Source: JBBIJH01 sp037446075
GTDB lineage: Bacteria > Bacteroidota > Ignavibacteria > UBA10030 > JAHEZR01
Assembly (NCBI GenBank): GCA_037446075.1
Contig: JBBIJH010000074.1
Span: forward strand, 1 to 11,899
Direction of reading: 5' to 3'
Length of the DNA: 11,899 bases
The notes under the pieces were generated by a model. It was not told where the DNA came from, searched no databases, and was given only the letters and a program-made list of their open reading frames with translations. The first letter of the stretch is position 1. Each line of letters starts with the position of its first letter. A program made the position numbers and the translations under genes. Below are positions 1-5,496 of the stretch, piece after piece.

Positions 1-33
1 AGAGGATGGCTTTTCCTAGGGACAGAGGTAGGC

Positions 34-2112
34 TTACTTCAGCAAGATCATCTTCTTGGTCATCACGAACTGCTCCCCGCCCCGACCCGATGCGCTTTGG
101 GCCACGATTCTGTAGAGATAGACCCCGCTCGCAACGCGCTGCCCGTTATCGTCCAGAGCATCCCAGCTTGCTTTGTAGTTCCCGGCCGGAAGCACATTAT
201 CGACAAGAGTCTTCACCTTGCGGCCCAGGATATCGAAGATAATGAGCTGGAGCTTGCTTTCCCTCGGCACAGAGAACTGAATCTCCGTCGTCGGGTTGAA
301 TGGGTTCGGGAAGTTCTGGGTGAGGGTGTATGTCTCTGGAAGATCATAACTCACGGTTTCTACACCCGTGAGGATATCCATCGACTTCTGGAGGAGCCCG
401 ATCGCGTACTTTGCGTTGTGCACACCGTAACTTCCATCTCGAGATACAAAAAGATAGTTGTACGCAGCTCTTAGCTGTGACTGGCTGAAAGTTGGCTTCA
501 CAATCAAAGAATCCTTGAACGGCGGAGGAAGTGCATTGGCAACCCGTGCAAGCAGCCCTTTCACCTCCGACTGCACCCCCTCAACGACGCCGTCTCGGTC
601 AAAGTCGTAGGCCGCTTTGATGTCGTCGAACGAATTTATAGGACCGTGGCAGGACCGGCAAGCAGCCACATTCTCCACTCCGTCAGCATCCACCGCGAAG
701 CTGTGACCGCCAATCTTGTCCCGTCCGGGTTTCCCAGTATCTGGCGTAGCATACATGTGGCAGTCAACGCATGCGTTTTCGAGTGCGTACTTGTGGGCGG
801 AACTGGAGGTTGGCGTCCCGAACTCGGCCGCATTCGTTCCTAGAAGCATATCTGTTTGGATGCTGTAGTGGGGGCCAAAACGCGAGCTGTATGTCCTGGC
901 AGCAACTTCACCGTTGTGGCGGGACTTATGACAATTCATGCAGAGCTGCCCAACACCGCCAAGAGTAATCGGCTGACCATTTCCGAGTGTGTCAGCTGTC
1001 ACCTTTCTCAACTGGTGGGGATTCGCCGTTGAGTGAGGCTCGTGACACATTGTGCAGGAGAAGGGTTCAGCCGCAGTCAGCGTTTCTGTGGCAGTTCCTT
1101 TCCCTTGTGTGAAATTGATGAAGCCCCTTCCATCGTGGCAGCGGACACAATTGCTCAGGTTGTTCGTCTTGTAATTAGCGTTCGTAGGAGCTTGGGCAAA
1201 TGCAGACTCATAGAGTGGCTCAGAGTGCTTCGAGTTCTCCCACTGCTTTACCACAGAATGCCGCCAAGGCTCGTCGTGGCACTGCGCACAAACTCCAACC
1301 TGCATTGACCGGCCGATTTTATCGCCATCACCGTAGTGGAGACTCCCCGGACCGTGGCAGCTTTCACAGCCTATTGTCGCGACCTGAGCAAGGTCAGGAT
1401 ATTTTACGGCCAAGCTATCGAAATTCCCTGCCTTCAGCGGAGATGGGAACGTCCAGCCGGCAGACTTCATGAGGTCGGCGAAGTTCCCATTCTTCGCATT
1501 TGCATCATATCCTGTTGTGTGGCATCGGATACATGCAGCGGAGTAATAAGGAGCCACCTTCCCGTCGACCCCGCGTTGAAACATCGTCGCGTGTGCCGTC
1601 TGTGACCATGGGGTTACCATGTCGTCGAGTATCGCAAGTTGTCCCTTGTGGCATGCAGCGCACTGACCTTTGTAAAGACTGGGCGTTGCACCACCAACCG
1701 AACCAACTCCGACAAAGTTTGCAGCCGTGAGCGTCACGCTTGTGTCCTTCGTCCCGGCGTTTGTGGTAATGCTTGCTCTTACGACGTACTGTCCAACACT
1801 GTCCAGCCGAATCGTTGTGAACGGTTTGTTCACGCTATCGATCACCGCAGTCGAACCCACGGGCCTTACCGCGAGTGACCAAGTTACAGATTGAACCGTA
1901 CCGCCGGGTGCCGCCTGCGCCGATAGATAGACGTACGTCCCCCTCGGTACGTTCCTCAGCCCGCTGGAGATATTCGTCGTCAATTTTTTCTCAAGCAGTC
2001 GCTCCGGCGACATCGCCTCCACGACGATCCTTGCGGTCTGCGCCCACGCTTGAGCACCAAGTAGAATCGCTAGCGTGAGCGGGAAGAAACATATTAGCCA
2101 TTTGTGCTTCAT
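34..2112 (-). CDS. Secreted nine-haem c-type cytochrome with a C-terminal type IX/FlgD-like domain
   Basis: Seen: 692 residues from ATG 2112, with a signal peptide (basic start, hydrophobic core, AQAWAQ near residue 25). An Ig-like beta-rich region spans about 55-135. Nine CXXCH haem motifs begin near residues 151, 194, 249, 275, 332, 353, 391, 448 and 485, with CESCHGPG typical of cytochrome c554-like proteins. An EF-hand-like DFDRDG lies near 503-508, and an NFPNPFNP-type C-terminal domain fills about 600-692. Family knowledge: such C-termini direct export by type IX secretion or resemble FlgD Ig domains in the FCB group. Inferred: a cell-surface electron-transfer protein, perhaps for extracellular acceptors. 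The start at 2112, not the in-frame ATG at 2127, is chosen because GGAGGTGA lies 5 nt upstream of it. It follows the receiver gene by 36 nt and is probably co-transcribed with it. Substrate specificity is unknown. Confidence 0.93.
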   Translation of the reverse strand: MKHKWLICFFPLTLAILLGAQAWAQTARIVVEAMSPERLLEKKLTTNISSGLRNVPRGTYVYLSAQAAPGGTVQSVTWSLAVRPVGSTAVIDSVNKPFTTIRLDSVGQYVVRASITTNAGTKDTSVTLTAANFVGVGSVGGATPSLYKGQCAACHKGQLAILDDMVTPWSQTAHATMFQRGVDGKVAPYYSAACIRCHTTGYDANAKNGNFADLMKSAGWTFPSPLKAGNFDSLAVKYPDLAQVATIGCESCHGPGSLHYGDGDKIGRSMQVGVCAQCHDEPWRHSVVKQWENSKHSEPLYESAFAQAPTNANYKTNNLSNCVRCHDGRGFINFTQGKGTATETLTAAEPFSCTMCHEPHSTANPHQLRKVTADTLGNGQPITLGGVGQLCMNCHKSRHNGEVAARTYSSRFGPHYSIQTDMLLGTNAAEFGTPTSSSAHKYALENACVDCHMYATPDTGKPGRDKIGGHSFAVDADGVENVAACRSCHGPINSFDDIKAAYDFDRDGVVEGVQSEVKGLLARVANALPPPFKDSLIVKPTFSQSQLRAAYNYLFVSRDGSYGVHNAKYAIGLLQKSMDILTGVETVSYDLPETYTLTQNFPNPFNPTTEIQFSVPRESKLQLIIFDILGRKVKTLVDNVLPAGNYKASWDALDDNGQRVASGVYLYRIVAQSASGRGGEQFVMTKKMILLK

Positions 2113-2117
2113 TGGAA

Positions 2118-2125
2118 TCACCTCC
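2118..2125 (-). promoter_or_regulatory. Shine-Dalgarno site deciding the cytochrome start
   Basis: GGAGGTGA on the minus strand, 5 nt before ATG 2112. It lies inside the upstream in-frame ATG (2127) reading, so that ATG is probably not used. Confidence 0.85.
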
Positions 2126-2148
2126 ATTGGTGTTCGTGATGGTTTTTT

Positions 2149-2574
2149 TCATCCGTGGGTGTGCACCAGTTTCGTGCTCCTTCGCCTGACGCCCAAGAGG
2201 CTCGAAATCGCTTGCGTGATCTCCTCAACACTCGCAGGCATGTGGAAAAGACGGTCAACCTTGGCAAGGATTTCTCCCTCTACTCGCGAGCTTCGTAACT
2301 GACAGGGCCCAAAAGCAATGATCGGAATCTTTAAATTCTTCTGCCGAACTTTGGTCAAAAACTCGAGCCCTCGGTCCAGAGAAATCCCAAGATCGGCAAT
2401 GAGGAGGTCAACGTCGTGGGACTCAACTGCCTCCAGCGCTCTGACAAGGCGGCTTGTACTCTGAACCACGTACTGATCTTGTAAGAGCAGGGTTAGGCTC
2501 TTGGCAAGGTCATTGTCCCCAGTGTAAACAAGAATCGTCGTTTTCGTTCTCTCTCTACTCATCCCTAGTGTCAT
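2149..2574 (-). CDS. Stand-alone receiver-like (pseudo-receiver) protein
   Basis: Seen: 141 residues with the alternating fold of a CheY-like receiver (ILVYTGDND, DLLIADLG, IPIIAFGP, LFHMPAS) and no output domain; a basic RRR tail follows the receiver. The phospho-acceptor Asp is kept (D61). The acidic pair is replaced (T18, G19; only D20 remains), the switch Thr/Ser position is G89, and the conserved Lys position is M112. Inferred: it may not be phosphorylated normally and may act as a protein-interaction or phosphorylation-independent receiver. It sits 36 nt upstream of the nine-haem cytochrome and downstream of an NtrB-like kinase. A sigma-54-like promoter ends about 20 nt before its ATG. 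An alternative start is ATG 2562; the upstream TAGG before 2574 is a weak ribosome site, so the start is uncertain. Confidence 0.85.
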   Translation of the reverse strand: MTLGMSRERTKTTILVYTGDNDLAKSLTLLLQDQYVVQSTSRLVRALEAVESHDVDLLIADLGISLDRGLEFLTKVRQKNLKIPIIAFGPCQLRSSRVEGEILAKVDRLFHMPASVEEITQAISSLLGVRRRSTKLVHTHG

Positions 2575-2605
2575 CCAAACCTACGTTTTCTCATGCGCGG
2601 TTTTT

Positions 2606-2620
2606 TCAAGTTCTATGCCA
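2606..2620 (-). promoter_or_regulatory. Candidate sigma-54-like (-24/-12) promoter for the receiver-cytochrome operon
   Basis: Minus strand reads TGGCAT-AGAAC-TTGA. It matches the -24 element and the 5-nt spacer of the TGGCAC-N5-TTGC consensus, but the -12 GC is GA. Transcription would start near 2594, 20 nt before ATG 2574. The similar site at 5147-5161 strengthens the case, but the -12 mismatch is a real weakness. Confidence 0.4.
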
Positions 2621-2815
2621 AAGGCAAGAGTATGGGAATGGTGTATTTTCCTCAAAATTCCTAACTACCGGTCAACGGAGTTCTTATTTCAGCGACAGCA
2701 GGTGGGGAAAGATTCGCAACCGAGCGAATATGATGACAAGAATTGAGAAACGCTGCTCAAGACCCTGGCGAAAAGTGGCAATATTCGACTCTTTAGTAAA
2801 AAGCCCAACATTGAC

Positions 2816-2968
2816 TTCACCGCGTGACCGTGAAATGCCCTTCTACCCCTAGGCCTTCTCCGGGGGCGGTAGGTCGGGCTTTTCGACCGCGCGTCTACAG
2901 AGAGAAGACGGTTCATGGCCAAGCATGGGCTGTTACTTCCGGGATGCATCAGGGGAAAGCCCCGTCTT
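2816..2968. other. Run of inverted repeats, possible structured RNA or terminator region
   Basis: Four consecutive stems can be read: TTCAC/GTGAA (2816-2820, 2830-2834); CTACC/GGTAG (2843-2847, 2868-2872) extended by an inner CC/GG; GGTCG/CGACC (2872-2876, 2884-2888); and AAGACGG/CCGTCTT (2905-2911, 2962-2968). Inside the last, GGGG-AAAG-CCCC (2952-2963) competes for two bases with the outer stem, so alternative folds are possible. No known riboswitch consensus was recognised, and no clear U-tract follows on either strand. Confidence 0.35.
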
Positions 2969-3023
2969 TCCTACTAGGAACGGAAAACAGCAGAAGAGGA
3001 AAAGGAACAAGAAGGAAAACTTA

Positions 3024-4382
3024 TTACTCTGTGCCGCCGTTGGACTGAATTGGAAGGATTACGGTGAAGGTAGTCCCCTTATTCACGGCGCTCGCAACCT
3101 TGATGTCGCCGTTAAAGTGCTTGATGATCCCATAGCTCACCCACAACCCCAGACCCGTTCCCTCGCCTACGCCTTTCGTCGTGAAGAAAGGTTCAAAGAT
3201 CTTACTCAGATTCTCTTCTGGAATTCCTATCCCTTGATCCTTGAAAATGATGTACACTTTCGAGTCCGACACCGTCGTGCGCACAACGATTTCTCCTTCC
3301 CGCCCCTCCATGGCGTCAACAGCATTCAAAAGAATATTGAGGAAGACTTGCACGAGCTGGTCGGGAACCACGTAGAGCGGTGGAATCGTCTCTTCCAGCT
3401 GGAGAGTGAATTTGATCCGTTTTGCCTTCTTTCCATATGCGACCATGTTCACGGCGTCCTGAAGGACTTTGTTCACGCTTGTCTCCTGACGCTCGTAGTT
3501 CGACGGCCGCGAGAAATCCACCAGGTTCCGGATGATCTTGGAGATTCTCGTGATTTGGTTCTTCACAAGCTCAAGCTTTTCCCGCGCACCCTGATCCGTT
3601 GTCGTTCTCTGGATAACTTGAACAATGGAAGAAATCGAAGTGAGTGGGTTTCCGACTTCATGGGCAATCCCCGAGGCAAGTGTGCCGATGCTCTCCATCT
3701 TCTGTGTGCGAACAAGCTGTTCTTCGAGGTGTTTGCGCTCTGTGATATCACGATGAGATCCAAGAAACCCGATGACCTCACCCTCCGGGCCGATGATCGG
3801 AGAGATCAGGAGTTCCGTGTAGAAAAGTTTGCCGTTCTTGCGTTGGTTTACGACCTCGCCCGTCCAGACCTTTCCAGCCAGGATCGTCTCCCAAGCTTTT
3901 TTCCAGAAGGATTTGTCGTGTAGTCCGCTGCTGAGGATACTAGGATTTCTCCCAAGCAGCTCTTCCTTTCGGTAACCACTGATGCGTTCAAAGGCGGGAT
4001 TGACGTAGATGATCCTTCCTGAGACGTCTGTAATCTCGATGGGGCTGACAGTGAAATGAATAGCGTTCGCAAACCGAATTAACTGAAGTTGGGTCCTGCG
4101 CTCTTCGGTGAGATCCTTGACGATGAGGAGGAAAACCCGTTCTCTGTTCTTCGACTGCAAGATGGGGTTGATTCTCAAGCGGCCCGGAAGTTCTCCTCCG
4201 CCTCGGCGGGTAAGGGTACTTTCAAACTCCTTTAGCGCCTGTTTCTGCGCGCTATCCCGAAGGGCATCCTCAAGGAGCTCCTTCCCAGTCGAAGAGAGAA
4301 AACAGGATAGGGATTCCCCCAGGATGGAGTCACGAACCACGCCGAGAGTCCTTGCAGCGAGTTCGTTACAATCAATAATCAC
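3024..4382 (-). CDS. NtrB-like PAS-PAS sensor histidine kinase (catalytic part)
   Basis: Seen: from GTG 4382 the protein has 452 residues: the rest of a first PAS domain (to about 95), a second PAS (about 100-215, ending HRDITERK), HisKA with phospho-accepting His in HEVGNPLTSI (H241), and a HATPase domain with N box LLNAVDAME (N353), DQGIGI (382-387), FFTTK and GTGLGL (408-413). Family knowledge: it autophosphorylates on the His and passes phosphate to a response regulator; the H-box is NtrB-like. GTG 4382 cuts the first PAS in half and has no proper ribosome site. The frame stays open upstream to 4538, reading YRHLFEV..VFVLDATG, a normal PAS start, yet holds no ATG, GTG or TTG. The preceding in-frame codon is TAG (4539-4541), and beyond it the same frame encodes a membrane anchor (see 4539-4748). 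The true product is therefore probably longer than given. Tandem TAA TAA ends it. Confidence 0.9.
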   Translation of the reverse strand: MIIDCNELAARTLGVVRDSILGESLSCFLSSTGKELLEDALRDSAQKQALKEFESTLTRRGGGELPGRLRINPILQSKNRERVFLLIVKDLTEERRTQLQLIRFANAIHFTVSPIEITDVSGRIIYVNPAFERISGYRKEELLGRNPSILSSGLHDKSFWKKAWETILAGKVWTGEVVNQRKNGKLFYTELLISPIIGPEGEVIGFLGSHRDITERKHLEEQLVRTQKMESIGTLASGIAHEVGNPLTSISSIVQVIQRTTTDQGAREKLELVKNQITRISKIIRNLVDFSRPSNYERQETSVNKVLQDAVNMVAYGKKAKRIKFTLQLEETIPPLYVVPDQLVQVFLNILLNAVDAMEGREGEIVVRTTVSDSKVYIIFKDQGIGIPEENLSKIFEPFFTTKGVGEGTGLGLWVSYGIIKHFNGDIKVASAVNKGTTFTVILPIQSNGGTE

Positions 4383-4538
4383 CCCCGTCGCGTCCAGAAC
4401 AAAGACTAGATCGGTCGTGACCTCAAACAGATGCCGATAGTCCAGACGCGGCGGGGGGAATTTGGTCTTGCTTCCGATAAGCTCTACTCCGATCCTGTGT
4501 GGAGCTCCTTGGAAGTCTTCCCCGGTCTGACCTTGCGT

Positions 4539-4541
4539 CTA
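4539..4541 (-). other. In-frame amber codon splitting the histidine kinase frame
   Basis: The plus-strand bases CTA at 4539-4541 read TAG on the minus strand, in the same frame as both the membrane-anchor ORF (start 4748) and the kinase (start 4382). It is the only in-frame stop between 4748 and 3024. An AAGGAG motif (4505-4510) lies downstream, without a standard start codon at a good distance. Confidence 0.85.
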
Positions 4542-4748
4542 AACAACCCAGCCTTCAAACTCGTCCTCGGGAATCTCAACTGGAAAAACTCCAAAATTCT
4601 TCTGCCGAAGGGAATCCAGAGAAGCAGTTGAAGCCAGACAGAGGTCAAAGCTGTCCTGATCCAGCCCGAGAAACTTCCTCCAAATCCAGAAAAGCAATCC
4701 AGAGACAGCGAGACCCCCAAACACCAGAATCATGAGTTTCTTCCACAT
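4539..4748 (-). CDS. Short membrane-anchor ORF, probable N-terminus of the histidine kinase
   Basis: Seen: 69 residues starting MWKKLMILVFGG, one transmembrane helix (about residues 4-24) followed by a basic turn and an acidic soluble tail ending GWVV before TAG. The start at 4748 is supported by AGGGGAG 8 nt upstream (4757-4763). It follows the Fis-like gene by 30 nt. The frame is identical to that of the downstream kinase (366 nt, 122 codons, between the two starts), and a membrane anchor then a linker then PAS-PAS-HisKA-HATPase is a common kinase layout. Inferred: this is the amino end of one kinase gene separated by a nonsense codon, sequencing error or readthrough site. The alternative is an independent 69-residue membrane protein. 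Confidence 0.6.
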   Translation of the reverse strand: MWKKLMILVFGGLAVSGLLFWIWRKFLGLDQDSFDLCLASTASLDSLRQKNFGVFPVEIPEDEFEGWVV

Positions 4749-4756
4749 CCTTTCCG

Positions 4757-4763
4757 CTCCCCT
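4757..4763 (-). promoter_or_regulatory. Ribosome binding site of the membrane-anchor/kinase frame
   Basis: AGGGGAG on the minus strand, 8 nt before ATG 4748. It supports 4748 as the translation start of the kinase frame, rather than GTG 4382. Confidence 0.6.
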
Positions 4764-4778
4764 GAAGAAGGCGAGAGG

Positions 4779-5006
4779 TCAGTTCGTCTGGCCTACAGCG
4801 ATTCCTGACCTTTGCGTCTTCGGCTCCTCCTCGATGTGCAGCTCTGCCAACTTTCGATACAGCGAGGAAAGCGCGATATGCAACTCCTCCGCCGTCTTCC
4901 TCTTGTCAAATTGATTTTCTTTCAGACGGCCCATGATGTATTCACGCTCAAAGGCTCGAACAGCGTCCTTCAGTCTTTGACCGTTGAATCGCGTTGTGCT
5001 TTCCAT
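4779..5006 (-). CDS. Stand-alone Fis-type helix-turn-helix DNA-binding protein
   Basis: Seen: 75 residues. LKDAVRAFEREYIMGRLKENQ (interrupted here for brevity: residues 12-32) followed by KRKTAEELHIALSSLYRKL (about 35-53) is the HTH_8/Fis fold that normally ends NtrC-type activators. The receiver and AAA+ domains are absent, and the upstream 490 nt encode neither. A clean ribosome site, AGGGAGA (5013-5019), lies 6 nt before ATG 5006, so this is an intact small gene and not the tail of a broken regulator. Inferred: it binds DNA as a dimer near the cytochrome or its own promoters, possibly as a bending or anti-activator protein. It is the first gene of a likely operon with the kinase (30-nt gap). 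Confidence 0.85.
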   Translation of the reverse strand: MESTTRFNGQRLKDAVRAFEREYIMGRLKENQFDKRKTAEELHIALSSLYRKLAELHIEEEPKTQRSGIAVGQTN

Positions 5007-5146
5007 ACCATTTCTCCCTATTGAAAAATGTTTTTGATGGATCCCAGGCTAGTAGAAGGTTCAATCCCTTCGACCATTTCGTATTATCCCGGGGTTTACG
5101 TTGCGCTTTTACCGATGCCGGAAGGATCACGGCACTGAGAGAAAAC

Positions 5147-5161
5147 GCAACTTGTATGCCA
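5147..5161 (-). promoter_or_regulatory. Sigma-54-type (-24/-12) promoter upstream of the Fis-like gene
   Basis: Minus strand reads TGGCAT-ACAAG-TTGC, a near-perfect match to TGGCAC-N5-TTGC with exact GG-N10-GC spacing (GG at 5160-5159, GC at 5148-5147). Predicted start is near 5135, giving a leader of about 130 nt before ATG 5006. A sigma-54 promoter needs an AAA+ activator, which is not encoded in this window. Confidence 0.6.
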
Positions 5162-5227
5162 CGAGGCCCGGTCTTGTCACCAAGACTTGAGATGCCCATT
5201 TAGAAGCAATTTTGCAGTCTCGAACGC

Positions 5228-5263
5228 CTAAGAGAGTAGGAAACGGCGAGGCAACTCTCTTAG
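5228..5263. promoter_or_regulatory. Perfect 10-bp inverted repeat, candidate activator-binding site
   Basis: CTAAGAGAGT (5228-5237) and ACTCTCTTAG (5254-5263) are exact reverse complements separated by 16 nt. The centre lies about 110 bp upstream of the start predicted for the sigma-54-type promoter, the usual distance of an enhancer site. No U-tract follows on either strand, so a terminator is less likely. Confidence 0.45.
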
Positions 5264-5496
5264 TTGTGAGAAACAGATGGGAAATTTTATCACTTTCAAG
5301 AAATCCTTTCTCACATCTCCGGGCGGAGAGGCCGAGGCCTTTCTGCACGGGTGATGACCTTAAAGAAGGTTCAGCCAGGAGGATGAGAGACGGACTATGA
5401 GCGTAGGAGCAGAGTGGAAAGTTCTACGAAAGAATAGTGACAAGGTGTCAAGCAGTTTCTGCAGATCAAGATTTGGGCGGAGACCGTGGTGACTGA

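Larger units (their letters stand above)
2575..3023. other. Non-coding stretch between kinase and receiver genes
   Basis: No convincing gene on either strand; the open frames here have no recognisable domain. It holds the sigma-54-like site at 2606-2620, a small inverted repeat TTGAG/CTCAA (2743-2747 and 2756-2760), and a run of hairpins between 2816 and 2968. It begins after tandem TAA TAA stops of the kinase. Confidence 0.7.
5007..5496. other. Long non-coding stretch between the seven-haem cytochrome and the regulatory genes
   Basis: No credible gene is visible; open frames are short and featureless. It contains the sigma-54-type promoter (5147-5161), a perfect 10-bp inverted repeat (5228-5263), and a GC-rich small hairpin CTCC-GGGC-GGAG near 5317-5328. 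No strong terminator for the seven-haem cytochrome gene was found. Confidence 0.7.

Noticed and set aside
2910..2960. SRP RNA-like string (CCCGGAAGTAACAGCCC on the minus strand)
   Set aside because: It resembles the bacterial SRP RNA tip, but the closing pairs around GGAA and the invariant GGAAGCAGCC part do not match.
2816..2968. Cyclic-di-GMP (GEMM) riboswitch, suggested by cytochrome context and GAAA/AAAGCC strings
   Set aside because: The conserved GGGCAAACC and GACGCAAAGCC blocks are missing on both strands.
2925..3923. 332-residue plus-strand open frame
   Set aside because: It is opposite the histidine kinase gene, which has clear PAS, HisKA and HATPase motifs; the plus frame has no recognisable domain.
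5127..5348. 73-residue minus-strand ORF between the cytochrome and the Fis-like gene
   Set aside because: No ribosome site, no domain, and it covers the sigma-54-type promoter and the inverted repeat.
5434..5458. TTGACA box on the minus strand as a promoter
   Set aside because: No acceptable -10 element follows at 16-18 nt.
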